Assembly (NCBI GenBank): GCA_964247055.1
Contig: OZ176054.1
Location: forward strand, 1,612,001 to 1,676,000
Source: Paragordius varius
Taxonomy: Eukaryota; Nematomorpha
Reading direction: 5' to 3'
Length of the DNA stretch: 64,000 bases
Program-made: the position numbers and the translations under genes
The notes under the pieces: generated by a model
The model's input: only the letters and a program-made list of their open reading frames with translations
Told to the model about the DNA's origin: nothing
Databases searched by the model: none
Shown here: positions 1 through 11,785 of the stretch, in pieces
Layout of the letters: each line of letters begins with the position of its first letter
How positions within the stretch are numbered: the stretch's first letter is position 1

Positions 1-108
1 TAACGTCCTCTCATCCCCACCGTTCTTTCCAATCACTCCTTCGGCCTCCCCTTCAACTCGACTACTCCCACAACTACAACATAACGTTAAAAATGTTTTA
101 AAGTTCAT
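1..108 (-). CDS. Partial first exon of a second STE20-like kinase gene
   Basis: On the minus strand an ATG at 108-106 opens the same reading as exon 1 of the kinase gene at 25256-20529, with the Cys cluster (here CCSC instead of CCCC) followed by the VEGEAEG segment. The window edge cuts it after about 36 codons, so most of the gene lies to the left. Position 1 corresponds to 25149 in the other copy. Whether the full gene is intact cannot be judged. This exon is the left end of a segmental duplication, which is what identifies it; on its own it would be too short to call. Confidence 0.6.
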   Translation of the reverse strand, partial: MNFKTFLTLCCSCGSSRVEGEAEGVIGKNGGDERTL

Positions 109-453
109 AATATTAAAACACTTTTATGATTCAACAATCAAAGCAAGGTTTTATATAGGCTTTAATCGTTAGATATATTATGATGTCATTTAGATAAACA
201 AAGTCACACATAAGAATAACCCTAATTAAAACAACTTGTTAGTATTTAGGGAAAAAAGTTGTAAAATATTATAAATATGTGTGTCATATCATGCATTTAT
301 TATGTTGATTATTAGGCTGATTTATACTAAATGCAGTTCTAACTGTATGAAATATTATATCCAATTTACAATGGTTTATAATTTAAGAGGTGGGTATTGC
401 ATTTTAGACGTATGAAGTAATGTCTTAAACTAAAATGTATTTGGCTACAAGTT
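109..453. other. Kinase gene 5' flank, no gene seen
   Basis: AT-rich sequence between the kinase start codon and the LINE fragment. It is present almost unchanged at 25257-25608, so it presumably includes the kinase promoter, but no individual promoter element could be recognised. Confidence 0.5.
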
Positions 454-1547
454 GTTGTTGTTGTTGAGCTTGTAATCGGTTATCGACCATTAGCGATTTT
501 GTAGGAAAACTTCCTCCATTCGGTTCTGTCGTGAGCTTTTTGAGATAGTTTTTGCAGTGACAATTTGGAAAGAAGATTCTTCTACCCAGCGAATACGTCT
601 GCGTCCTCTTCCTCTCTTACCATTAACTTTTCCTAACCTAATATCCTTTTCCAAATTGCCCCGAATAATGTGTCCAAAGTAACCGAATTTTCGTTTTATT
701 ATTTTACCCCGAAGCGTTGTTTGTGCATTAATTTTATTTACAATGTCGATGTTCTTTATTTTGTCCTTCCATGTTATACCAAGTATTTTTCTCCAGCAAA
801 ACATTTCAAAAGCGTTTATTTTTTTTCGTCTTCAATTTTGATAGTCCAGCTTCATCCGTATAACATGATAGGAAATATTAATGCGTTTATTAGGCGGATT
901 TTTTTAAGGGTTATGTCATGAGATTTCCATATCTTGTAGTGTGAGGCTAGAGCGCATTTGGCGATAGCTAGTCTTCTTATTTCTTGGGAACTGGAGCTTG
1001 AGTTGTTGATGATGCTTCCAAGGTATGTGTATTCGTTGACTACTTGAATTGTTTCGTTAATAATCCGAAGCGAGTCATAGGAATGAGGGGAGTTTATATG
1101 CAATATTTTAGTTTTGTTGAGGTATAATGTAAGATTGTATTTTTTGCACACATTTATGAAAGTTTGGAGACTGTTTTCGAGGTTTGTTTGTGAATTTGCT
1201 AAGATAACCGTGTCGTCTCCGTAGTGGAGAGTCGTCAGAGGACCCCCTACTTTTATTCCTGGCAGATTTAGATCCCTCATGATACATTCCAAATATATGT
1301 TGAACAACATGGGGGATAAAATGCAGCCTTTACGCAGACCTATGTTCATTGGACTCCAAGAGGTCGGGCCATGCGGGGTGTTAAGTGATAGTAGGAGTTG
1401 GAGTATATGGATTTAATTAGTTTGATTAAGTGATCGGAACTATTTGTTTATGGGCCTTCCAGAGAATGTCATGTTGAACGGTACCGATAGGCCACATATA
1501 GATACGACATCGAACAATTTTCACTGGATACAATCAGCCTTTTAGAA
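454..1547 (-). mobile_element. 5'-truncated non-LTR retrotransposon (LINE), copy 1
   Basis: Read on the minus strand, the segment encodes the second half of a reverse transcriptase: LRKGCILSPMLFNIYLE (normally RQGC), then YGDDTVILANS where the catalytic YADD has become YGDD, then LNLNKT-like and YLGSIINN motifs. A C-terminal tail follows with CWRKILGI, FGYFGHIIRG and GKRGRGRRRIRW, as in many animal endonuclease-reverse transcriptase elements. Frameshifts and stops break the frame, so it is dead. The 3' end is a short (CAA)n tail at about 454-465. The 5' part, including the endonuclease, is absent, and the Helitron begins at its upstream edge. The copy at 25609-26721 keeps YADD. Clade is uncertain. 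Confidence 0.85.
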
Positions 1548-3875
1548 TCTGTATATTTATCAAAATGGAAAGTGGTGGCTTTGTTATCTTTCCGAAACCG
1601 GTAGACCCATTTAAATCCAAATGTCGAAAAAATATGACATTAATAAATGCCCCGACATATGCTTTGCGTTTTTTTGAATTAGCCCCCAGTTTGGGCCCAC
1701 CCCGTGTAAAAACGGTTTTTTGAAAACAAAAGTCTACAAAAATAGTGTCTTTGAGACAATTTTCCGGAAAACATGTTGGACCATTCGATTTCAAATATAA
1801 TTTTTTTTCATTTTTGCGATTGGGCCGAACATGGTCAGCTCGACCTTTAATTTTAGGCCCTCTTTTCACCCGCTCCACCCGTATAATGCCACTTTTTCAA
1901 GTCCACAAAAAAAATTTTTTAACCTATTTTTCGCCTAAGTTATGAGACCGTAAAAATTCAATGTTCCAGGTATTCCCTGTTAAATGTCAAAAATTTAAGT
2001 CGTGCGTTTTTTTATATTGGCTGCTGGGTAAACAGATACCCGCTAAAAACTGCCCGTCATATCGATATAGCGTGCCTTTGGGGCTGAATTTCAGACCTAT
2101 TAATATGAGTGCAATAGGTTCTTGAAATATTACCCGTAACAAGGAAAAAATTTAGGTCGAACGGTTTTTTAAAATTAGCCGTTAATTAGGCCTTTCATGC
2201 CCAGAAAAATGCGCTACCATAGTAAGATTTTTTATTTTGAGACAATTTTTCCCACAACTAATAAGAGCATATGGAATCAATCATGATCCCAGAGTCAATA
2301 TTTTAATCAAGCTTTTATTGTATCAGCCTCTGGCAAGAAAGCTACCCGCCTAAAACTGCGCCTCTATATCGCAATTGCGTTGTTTAGAAGTTGATTTTCA
2401 GAATACTTATCAGGCCACATAAGTTTTATAAAGGCCTGAAATTTTTTCTCTAAAAAGGCAAAATTTAAGTCGAGCGGTTTTTTAAAATTAGCGCTTAAAT
2501 AGGCCCTTTACGCCCTAAAAAATGCGCTATCATTGAACCAATATTTAGTTTTGAAGCCTATCTTCCAAAAACTATTAAACACATAGCGAATGAATGATGA
2601 TTCCACGTATTCCGTATAAAGACAAAATTATTATCGAACTACATTTTATATTGGGCTCAACCATTTCGATACAGCTTGGCTTTGGAACCAAATTTCAGAA
2701 AACCTATGAGACTATGTAAGTTAAATAAGGGCCTAAAATTATTACCCCTTAAAAAACAAATATTTTAGTAGAGTGGTGTTATTTTAAATAGGCCCTGGCC
2801 CTGGAAAATGCGCCACCATAGAATGACTTTTTGGTTTTGATCAATTTTCCGAAAATCCCATGAGAGCATATGAAATCAATAATGATTCTAGGTATTACCC
2901 GAATTAAGGCAAAAATTTTAATCGAGCGTTTTTGTTTCGCCCTGGTTAGGGGGATACCTGCGTAAAACCGCGTCATCATATACAGCAGCCTTTGGAGCCA
3001 TTTTTCAGAAAAAGAGACTAATAAAAACATATGTACCCATGATAATTCCAGATGTTCCCCATATAAAGGCAAAAATTTTGCCCAACGCTTTTTTTATACC
3101 TACCTCTGGTAGCTGCGCGACTATATAGAAATACATTGTTTTCGAGCTATTTTATAGAAAATTTAAGAAGTCAGATGAACTCATTAAAAGCTAAAAATAT
3201 TAACCGTAACCTGATAAAAATTAAGATTGAGCTCATTAGCCGTTAATTTGGGGCCTTTATGCTCTTAAACATACGCCATCAAAAAGATTATTTAGTGTTG
3301 AGGTATTTTTTCGAATAACCCATGAGACGATGGTATCAAAGATGATTCCAAATATTTGCCCTATAAAGGCAAATAATTTAACTCAGCGCTTTTTCCATAT
3401 GAGTCTATAGGAGACTCCGGTTTAGAACTGAGACGCCATACAAAAATGGCTTGGTTTTGGAGCTAATTTTTAAAAACCTAAGAAGCAATACAAGTTCAGT
3501 TAAACACATTTATCGGGAGTTCGTATAATATCATTCTTTCCTTTAAAAGGGATCACAAATGATTTACTTTCATATCCCTTGATCCCAGTTATGTGAAAAC
3601 TTTCAAAATAAAACTTTTAACCATGATTTCGTAAAAGGAAAATCTTAAAATAAACCAATGATAGTTGAATATTAACATTAAGTGACAGTTTAAATATGGT
3701 CAATTCAGTAAACAATATTTGAGCCTATGCAAAAACCCTAAAAGAATAATTAAAGACATACTTTTTATTAAATATGTTTTTTATTATTTTTTTATATTTC
3801 CTCAATTTATTGCAAATTATTAAGAATAATTATCCGTGAGACTATATCACAGCGAAGCGTAGCAAGGCCCGCTAG
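1548..3875 (+). mobile_element. Non-autonomous Helitron, copy 1
   Basis: A 2,328-base element starting TCTGTATATTTATC and ending GCCCGCTAG, lying between a host A (1547) and T (3876). These are the Helitron hallmarks: 5' TC, 3' CTRR, AT insertion site, no target duplication and no terminal inverted repeat. The interior shows no Rep/helicase reading frame. It consists of loosely repeated stretches (phrases such as AAAATTTAAGTCGAGCGG and GCGCTACCATAG recur with drift). Copies occur at 26722-28999 and 53442-56072. The first two share flanks and descend from one insertion that was later duplicated; the third is an independent insertion. A clear 3' hairpin was not resolved. Confidence 0.82.
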
Positions 3876-4012
3876 TAAAAAATAAAATATTGAATAACAC
3901 AGAAAGCAACCGTAAATATAAAAAAATTGACCAATATAAATAATAAAATTCTCCCAAATATCAGTCTATTTAATCAATTATTATGTATGGAAATCAAAGC
4001 ATTGATCCATTA

Positions 4013-5148
4013 CACTAGTCGACAAAATTGGGCATTTTTAAGCACCACCACTCAAACTTTTTAAATTATGACTAATTTCAGTGTTTTAAAATCGAATGTG
4101 AAAAAAAATTTGATCCCGCCAATCAGAATTTTTAAATTTTATAGGTTTTTCAATTTTTCAAAAACAAGAGAAAATCGAGAGAAAATTAAATATAACTTTA
4201 TAATAAAATGTTATTATATTATAAACTTAATATCATTTAATAAAGCGTTTTAAACTCTATCTTTTGAATATAAATATGTCATTTAAATATCAGAGAGAAA
4301 AAAATAGTACGGACTTAAACGTCAAAATTTAGTCTTTTTTTCAAGTGAATTTTTAACACATATAAAAATTTTTTTAAAAAAATACTAAAAAGGCATTCTA
4401 TGGTTTAAACCTTCGGCTTTCAGATAGGCTATATTTTTTTTGTTAGATTTCGTTCTTTCGAGTACTTATTAGGCTTTTTCTCTTGGTTGGTTTTTATAAA
4501 ACTTTATTTATACCTAGTGGATATACCTTAATCTTTTAAAATTATTGGTTGTTTTGTATTTTGAATTTCAGATGGATATTGTGTAGCCACTTTTAGTAGA
4601 ATTTACTGTTATGGGGTTGGACCATTTGTATTTACCTAATTTATATTCAATTTAATTCTAGAATTTATCTAACTTTATTCTGTAAATTAGTTAATTTGAC
4701 ATGTTAATTTGCCACGATTTTGCTTGCAAGTCTCTCTTATCGGACTTTACGATTACTTATTGTTATCTTTGTCATATCTGGCATAATTATAGGATCGCTG
4801 GGGGGATATGCAGAGCTTGTGCAGCCGCCCATATCTATCACACTATACATAAGCCCCTTTTAGATTTTTAATACTTTGGCTCTTAGCTTGTTTAGTATCT
4901 TATTTAATGTCTAGAATTTGTTATCCATGCATGGAATATTACTTGTATCGACTTGCTTGTTTGAATATTTAAACATATGTACACAAGGAATGATTGTTAT
5001 TTTTGAATTAAATACAAATTTAAAAATTAAATTTTGGAAAAATCCTATTGGTGGCCTCAATTTTCTTTTTTGTTTTGGCCTTTCCATGCAATTAGGTATC
5101 AGAAAATGCAAAAATAATGGGGTGGTGCAAAACCTTGTTGAGCAGTGT
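4013..5148. mobile_element. TA-inserted DNA element (Tc1/mariner-like), non-autonomous
   Basis: This 1,136-base segment is present in duplication copy 1 and absent from copy 2. In copy 2 the flanks meet at a single TA (near 29133); in copy 1 a TA stands on both sides (4011-4012 and 5149-5150). The ends are imperfect inverted repeats: CACTAGTCGACAA at the left and, in reverse complement, CACTGCTCAACAA at the right. TA duplication with CACTR ends fits the Tc1/mariner/pogo group. Open frames inside (for example 4918-5244) resemble no transposase and run past the element end, so it is non-autonomous or too decayed to read. Confidence 0.72.
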
Positions 5149-6720
5149 TATCATATTAATGGGCATATAGGATTATCGATTGATAAAACTTTGGGGATCC
5201 GAGAGCTAAAAATGTTGACTGGGTCAGGTAAAATTTCCTTGTAGTTTTAAAATAAAGATATAAATGGTTGTGAGATATTTGACACATGCCGAAAATTATT
5301 CATACTTTGTGATTCCCCAATCTAAGCCAATTTAAGTATTCGATTTATGGCTATACGGAGGACCATTCTTTTCCATCCAACACGGTTTATTAATAGTTAA
5401 ATTGAATATTCTATTCATTTAATTTATCGTTAGTTAGGCATGAATAGGAGCTTTGAGAGTTTGATATGTATCCATATTGACAAAATATTCTAACTTCATA
5501 CCGTTGTTATGGCACGCATGTGTTTAAAGTTGATGCATATTATCTTTCTAGTTAATGCCTAAAATCATAAGCCAACCAACCCCAGATTTGATAAGTTTTC
5601 ATAAGTGTCCATGCTTCGCAGCTTAAAGAACGTAAAGAAACATTTACAAAATTGAATGGTTATTCCATATTTAATCGAGGTTGAAAGCTCAGATTTTTGG
5701 ACATTCGTATTGTAGCTTTATGGGTTTAAATGCTTTTTCTATTTTTTATTTTTTTTGTACAAGAAAATAATAGGCCAACTTATCTTGATTCTATAGGGCC
5801 ATCATGGGTATCTGATATTCCCATGCAAAATTTAATAATCAACATCAATAGTTTAATATCCTTTAATGCATTAGATGGAATCCACGGATTCTTGCCAAGA
5901 ATTGGAGTCAATTCTTAAAAGTCTTGAATTACCTTCATTAAGTGTAGTCAGTAAAATTATCATATTGTTACTCATTATTATTGGTTGACAAAATAGTACC
6001 TAGCGAATCTTATGCAGTTAATTAAACCATTTTTATACTATTTTATTTTGGGAATTTAACATTCTTCCGATGTTTACCCAAAAGATTGTAAGGTTAGAGT
6101 CTTGTACAATAAATTACCCAATCTGATCGAACAGATATGTTCAGAGGCATAAGAATGACAGAAGAGGTGTTTTTATAATATTTAATGTTTTTGCTATATT
6201 TACATTTACTTTAAAATATAATGAAATACAGGTCAAAAATTTAATCAAAACAGAATTTAATATAGATTGTTTTGTCTTTTAAAAGATTAAAATTTATCTT
6301 GAGCTAACAACCAAATTTTTAATTTTAATCTTTTACCTTGGTCCTATGAGTAATTGCCATAGAATATGTATTTTAAATGGCTTGTATGATAACGAAATCA
6401 CAGAAAATATGTACACACAGTGCGTACAAAAATATCCATTCTAAAAATATATTAGGGTATTCATAATGATTTTTGGGCGAGTTTCAAGAAAGTTATTTCC
6501 ACTTTTGTGGAAATTGCGTCATATAGGTGGGAATAGCGCCTAAAATCATATAATTTTTGGTAAAAGTTTAAGTTTATAAAAATAGTTTGTTATTAATTAC
6601 AAAATTTATTAATTTAGCACTTAATTACATTTTTACGTACATCATATTTTGAGGCACCAGCTCTTATTGTAAATATCTTAAAAATTATCAACTATTGTTC
6701 TTTTATTTTTAATACCATGC

Positions 6721-8550
6721 TTGAAATTACCAAATTTCGCTTCAACAATATTTTTCTAATAAATTAATTTTTTTAACAAAATATATATAATTTTACTGGC
6801 CCGTTTTAAAGGGGTCAAAAAACTTAAAATTTCAGAGCCCAAATAAAAAAAATTAAAATTAAAATATATAGCCTCAAATATAGTGTATGTATGATATATG
6901 TTTTTGGAATGATGCAAAATTTATATAGCATATGATGAGTTATTTTTGCGATTTTTATCATATGGAACATTTAGGACAAAAAGTGTGAATATTATTCCTG
7001 AACTATAGCCTAAAGCTAAACCATAAGCACCATGAGATACCTATTTGGCAGAATATAATTAAGGATATTATTTGTTGCATTGCACTGATACTAATTAAAT
7101 TATTAATAAGAAAAGCGGAAATCATAGATAAGTCAAATTATACTCAATTTATATACGAGGAGATTATATTTTGTATTTGTCTGTATTTGATTTTGAATAA
7201 TCAATTATATTTATAAATATAATTGCATGACTTCAAATTTACCTGTAGATATCGCTTAAAATTTATTTATTTTATACATAATATATCTTAAGAAGATTTT
7301 TTTCTTCAGTTTCTATGGTACATTTCGACAGTTGTATGAAATCAATTATGACTTTATAATAATTTTGCGGTGCACATAACATCTTCATGGGAGTCTATAA
7401 TATATAATAAATAAACAGAATCATTATCAAATAAAATATTTTATTTAGACAGTGTATTAAATAAATATTATTGTCCATAGTTTAATGACTAAATAACACC
7501 AGGTTTCAGTAATATACTGATAATAAGTTCAATACAAATCAAGATATTTGATTACTAAAAAGACTACGAAAGTCAAATTTATCTTTTTAAACTAAATTTT
7601 ATATTTCAGTTAGTGAAGCCAACATTAATAGTAGTTATCAATGGATTCACTTTGTTCTAAGTAATATTTTTTAAAAATTGTCTATATGATATATTTAAAA
7701 CTAAAATACAAACATATAAATACAAGATAATATAATATTGTATAATATTGTTTTGGACAATTAGTTCTATTTACATATATGAAACAATTTAATAGCAAAG
7801 CTAATTATAAAGTTAATTAATAGATATGAAATTTGGCAGAAACTAAATTATTTGTGAGGTCCAATTCTATGAATGTTGGACAATTTTATTATGGCATCTA
7901 CGGTGAGGAAGGGCTTTACAACACACAACAAATGTTTGTTTTAATAATAGAATTTTTGATTTACATATTTTTATGAATTTGGATACTTAGGGACGGCTTT
8001 GAGCGTCCCCCAAATACAGATTGATGAAACGTATAAAACTTTGACTGCAAGTAGGGATTTTCGGCTTGGCCCGGGTCATTATCTCTTAGATAATCTAAAA
8101 AATAATTTTTTTAATATTTAGCATAAAAGCAAAAAATACATCAATAAACTCTATAGAAAATTTAACTGATTTTGTCAGATGAGGTAATCATCGATTAGCT
8201 TTCCATTCACCATCACAATAAGTTTGTGGGAAAGTACACTGAAGTTCCGAAAATTATGTTGGAAAATAGGATAGCGCATGATGATAAGCATAAGCTAAGA
8301 TGCTGTTTATTAACCTCCATATATGAGAGGAGAGAGGTTTTTTAAGAAGTTCTACTTAATATTTTTTGTTATTAATTAATTCAGTCCATAATTGTATGAT
8401 AAATAATTTTTGTTGAAACAAATTCCCAAGATATCAATTGAGGCACATTGATTTCATTTAATATGGTTCACAATGAGATGGTTAAATAAGAGTATACCTT
8501 CTGACTATTCCGTCTCACCCAAGTCATAAAAATTCTTTTCTTCCACTTGG
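6721..8550. other. Intergenic, no gene seen
   Basis: AT-rich sequence between the end of the segmental duplication and the kinase-fragment array. No reading frame with recognisable protein content, RNA gene or clear transposon end was found. Confidence 0.5.
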
Positions 8551-8606
8551 CACAGCAGCCCTTACGATTCCTTTCAGAACCGCCTGACGTCCCCTCATCA
8601 CTTTTA

Positions 8607-8945
8607 ACACTGTGTTGTTGTTGTGGTAGTTGTCGTGTGGAAGGAGAAGCGGAAAGAGTGATTGGGAGGAATAATGGTGAGGAGAGGACGTCAGGGGATT
8701 CTGGAAGGAATCACAAGGGCTGCTGTGCCAAGTGGAAGAAAAGGTTGAATTTCTCCCAAAAGAAGCAAGCGGGTGTTCCGTTGAGTAAGACTTTTTAAAT
8801 TTCTTGTTTGCTTTTAATGCAAGTTTAATTCATCTTAATGCTGATTAATTAATGTTTAGATGGCGATGAGAGTGAGGGTGAGCGTCGGAGTAACTGGTTG
8901 GAAAGCTTGAGGAAAACGTTCCGTAAATTAACGGAATTAAACTGA
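8607..8945 (+). pseudogene. Kinase N-terminal fragment, copy a (exons 1-2)
   Basis: Exon 1 (8607-8784) encodes the TLCCCCGS cluster, a VEGEAE segment and a basic stretch ending GVPL. It is followed by a GTAAG donor. Exon 2 (8860-8945) starts after TTTAG in the same phase and gives GDESEGERRSNW and SLRKTFRK, then ends in TGA. The intact gene at 25256-20529 continues at this point into an FRKKRHR segment, so the frame here is diverted and the kinase domain is missing. The sequence upstream of the Cys cluster is the inverted partner copy, so no native start codon remains. It is a truncated copy, not a functional kinase. Confidence 0.75.
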
Positions 8946-9093
8946 GGTGAAGTTATGCTAACCGATTTCTTGTTTACTATTACATAAAGGTTAAAATTAA
9001 TATACTCTAAAATTCAAGGTTTATTTAAATTTAATTGTTTAGATGTATAAAATAATTGCCAAACAAAAATATCACAATATAATTATAATCTAC

Positions 9094-10203
9094 TTTTGCG
9101 GGCTCAAAAAAATCACCAGCGCCCTCCTCTTGCGGACATAAAGTACTGTGGCTAACTAAAAAAGATAATAATTTTTTAAAATCTTACAAGGAAATGGTGA
9201 AAATAGTGTGGCAAAATTTATTTAATTCAAACCTTTTTAAACATGATGGGGGAATTTATTACATTAATATATTTAGTTAAGTTAAAAAATATCCATCAAT
9301 AAAAAACACCCCTGTTTGTTATATATTTTGTTATTAATAAATTTTTTTGCATAATTACCTGATTCATCTATAAGTTGTTCTTGCTTTGCATGTGTACGTA
9401 ACGTAAATATCATGTAATAAAACATCAATGACAGGTAATATTTTTTTTATAAATACTATTTAAAACTATCTTAACGCTAATTTAACAGATACGTTGGGAT
9501 GAATAAAGCAAAAAATGAGATTAATGATTTATTTGGTATTATAATCTTGTAGGTACAAAAACCGCCGTTGTTTTCTACCTATATGAATGAAAAACATTAA
9601 AATCTAATTTAATCTCTAAGTTTAGACTTTTGAGAAATGATAAACCATTTATCAACAAGTTTTCTTGATTTTTTAAGAATATTTCTTAGCGTTCTATTTA
9701 TTAGTTGGTAAGGTAACTTTTTACAAGCATATTAAGTTAAATTAAATTATGGTTATGATGCAAATCTAAATCAAAAATAAAATTTTTAAAAGCAATATTT
9801 TGTAAAAAGGGGTTTTTCTTTTGGCATATTACCCATGTTTACTAGACTAATTTTTATGTTTGAACAGTAAAATTTACCAATACCGTAACAGAAAATGTTT
9901 AAAAAATTTTATAGGTTTATTACTTAGACCGGGATGCCGCTTCTTACTAAACACCTTCCTTAATCTTCCCGACCAACTGCGCCGACCCTCACCATCACTC
10001 TCAGCCTCGCCATCTAAACATTAATTAATCAGCATTAGGATGAATTAAACTTGCATTAAAAGCAAGCAAGAAATTTAAAAAGTCTTACCCTGCGGAACAC
10101 CCAATTGCTTTTTTCGGAAGAAATTCAACCTTTTCTTCCACTTGGCACAGCAGCCCTTACGATTCCTTCCAGAATCCCCTGACGTCCTCTCATCACATTA
10201 ACG
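9094..10203 (-). pseudogene. Kinase N-terminal fragment, copy b (exons 1-4)
   Basis: On the minus strand, exon 1 (about 10203-10085, lacking the Cys-cluster half), exon 2 (10013-9930, GEAESDGEGRRSW and RKVFSKKRHP), exon 3 (near 9395-9362, AKQEQLIDES) and exon 4 (9151-9094, HSTLCPQEEGAGDFFEPAK) follow in order with usable splice signals. All four match exons 1-4 of the kinase gene at 25256-20529. The sequence then switches to unrelated flank and the kinase-domain exons are absent. The 5' cut lies exactly at the inverted junction with copy c. Confidence 0.75.
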
Positions 10204-10537
10204 CTGTGTTGTTGTTGTGGTAGTTTTCGTGTTGAAGGAAAAGCGGAAATAGTGATTGGGAGGAATTATGGTGAGGAGAGGACGTCCGGAGATTCTGGAA
10301 GGAATCACAAGGGCTGCTGTGCCAAGTGGAAGAAAAGGTTGAATTTCTCCCAAAAGAAGCAAGCGGGTGTTCCGTTGAGTAAGACTTTTTAAATTTCTTG
10401 TTTGCTTTTAATGCAAGTTTAATTCATCTTAATGCTGATTAATTAATGTTTAGATGGCGATGAGAGTGAGGGTGAGCGTCGGAGTAACTGGTTGGAAAGC
10501 TTGAGGAAACGTTCCGTAAATTAACGGAATTAAACTG
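10201..10537 (+). pseudogene. Kinase N-terminal fragment, copy c (exons 1-2)
   Basis: Tandem partner of copy a, 1,594 bases further on. Exon 1 keeps the TLCCCCGS cluster; exon 2 begins after TTTAG at about 10454. A single missing A within the run in SLRKTF shifts the reading relative to copy a. No kinase domain follows. The first part of exon 1 resembles copy e rather than copy a, which suggests gene conversion between units. Confidence 0.72.
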
Positions 10538-10685
10538 AGGTGAAGTTATGCTAACCGATTTCTTGTTTACTATTACATAAAGGTTAAAATTAATATACTC
10601 TAAAATTCAAGGTTTATTTAAATTTAATTGTTTAGATGTATAAAATAATTGCCAAACAAAAATATCACAATATAATTATAATCTA

Positions 10686-11785
10686 CTTTTGCGGGCTCAA
10701 AAAAATCACCAGCGCCCTCCTCTTGCGGACATAAAGTACTGTGGCTAACTAAAAAAGATAATAATTTTTTAAAATCTTACAAGGAAATGGTGAAAATAGT
10801 GTGGCAAAATTTATTTAATTCAAACCTTTTTAAACATGATGGGGGAATTTATTACATTAATATATTTAGTTAAGTTAAAAAATATCCATCAATAAAAAAC
10901 ACCCCTGTTTGTTATATATTTTGTTATTAATAAATTTTTTTGCATAATTACCTGATTCATCTATAAGTTGTTCTTGCTTTGCATGTGTACGTAACGTAAA
11001 TATCATGTAATAAAACATCAATGACAGGTAATATTTTTTTTATAAATACTATTTAAAACTATCTTAACGCTAATTTAACAGATACGTTGGGATGAATAAA
11101 GCAAAAAATGAGATTAATGATTTATTTGGTATTATAATCTTGTAGGTACAAAAACCGCCGTTGTTTTCTACCTATATGAATGAAAAACATTAAAATCTAA
11201 TTTAATCTCTAAGTTTAGACTTTTGAGAAATGATAAACCATTTATCAACTTGATTTTTTAAGAATATTTCTTAGCGTTCTATTTATTAGTTGGTAAGGTA
11301 ACTTTTTACAAGCATATTAAGTTAAATTAAATTATGGTTATGATGCAAATCTAAATCAAAAATAAAATTTTTAAAAGCAATATTTTGTAAAAAGGGGTTT
11401 TTCTTTTGGCATATTACCCATGTTTACTAGACTAATTTTTATGTTTGAACAGTAAAATTTACCAATACCGTAACAGAAAATGTTTAAAAAATTTTATAGG
11501 TTTATTACTTAGACCGGGATGCCGCTTCTTACTAAACACCTTCCTTAATCTTCCCGACCAACTGCGCCGACCCTCACCATCACTCTCAGCCTCGCCATCT
11601 AAACATTAATTAATCAGCATTAGGATGAATTAAACTTGCATTAAAAGCAAGCAAGAAATTTAAAAAGTCTTACCCTGCGGAACACCCAATTGCTTTTTTC
11701 GGAAGAAATTCAACCTTTTCTTCCACTTGGCACAGCAGCCCTTACGATTCCTTCCAGAATCCCCTGACGTCCTCTCATCACATTA
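10686..11785 (-). pseudogene. Kinase N-terminal fragment, copy d (exons 1-4)
   Basis: Tandem partner of copy b: the same four exons in the same order on the minus strand, nearly identical in sequence, again lacking the Cys-cluster half of exon 1 and all kinase-domain exons. It meets copy e head to head near 11785. Confidence 0.72.

Larger units (their letters stand above)
1..6720. repeat. Segmental duplication, copy 1
   Basis: This stretch matches 25149 to about 30760 in the same orientation, carrying kinase exon 1, its 5' flank, a LINE fragment, a Helitron and unique flank. Identity is very high up to about 6440. It then falls clearly, while the two copies can still be aligned to about 6700. 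Copy 1 has one large extra segment, 4013-5148, where copy 2 keeps an empty site. Many small indels of 2-20 bases distinguish the copies. The kinase gene is part of the duplicated block, so the duplication explains the second kinase copy. Confidence 0.92.
8553..11740. repeat. Two near-identical tandem units of about 1.59 kb
   Basis: The stretch from about 8553 to 10145 is repeated at about 10146-11740, with a spacing of 1,585-1,594 bases depending on small indels. Differences are very few: one missing A near 10507, a deletion of about 8 bases near 11248, and scattered substitutions in the first 100 bases. A third partial unit begins near 11730. Each unit consists of a plus-strand half (kinase exons 1-2) and a minus-strand half (kinase exons 4-3-2-1), so the unit junctions form short-spaced inverted repeats around the exon 1 sequence. 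The array is young or has been homogenised; a collapsed or expanded assembly is also possible. Confidence 0.9.
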
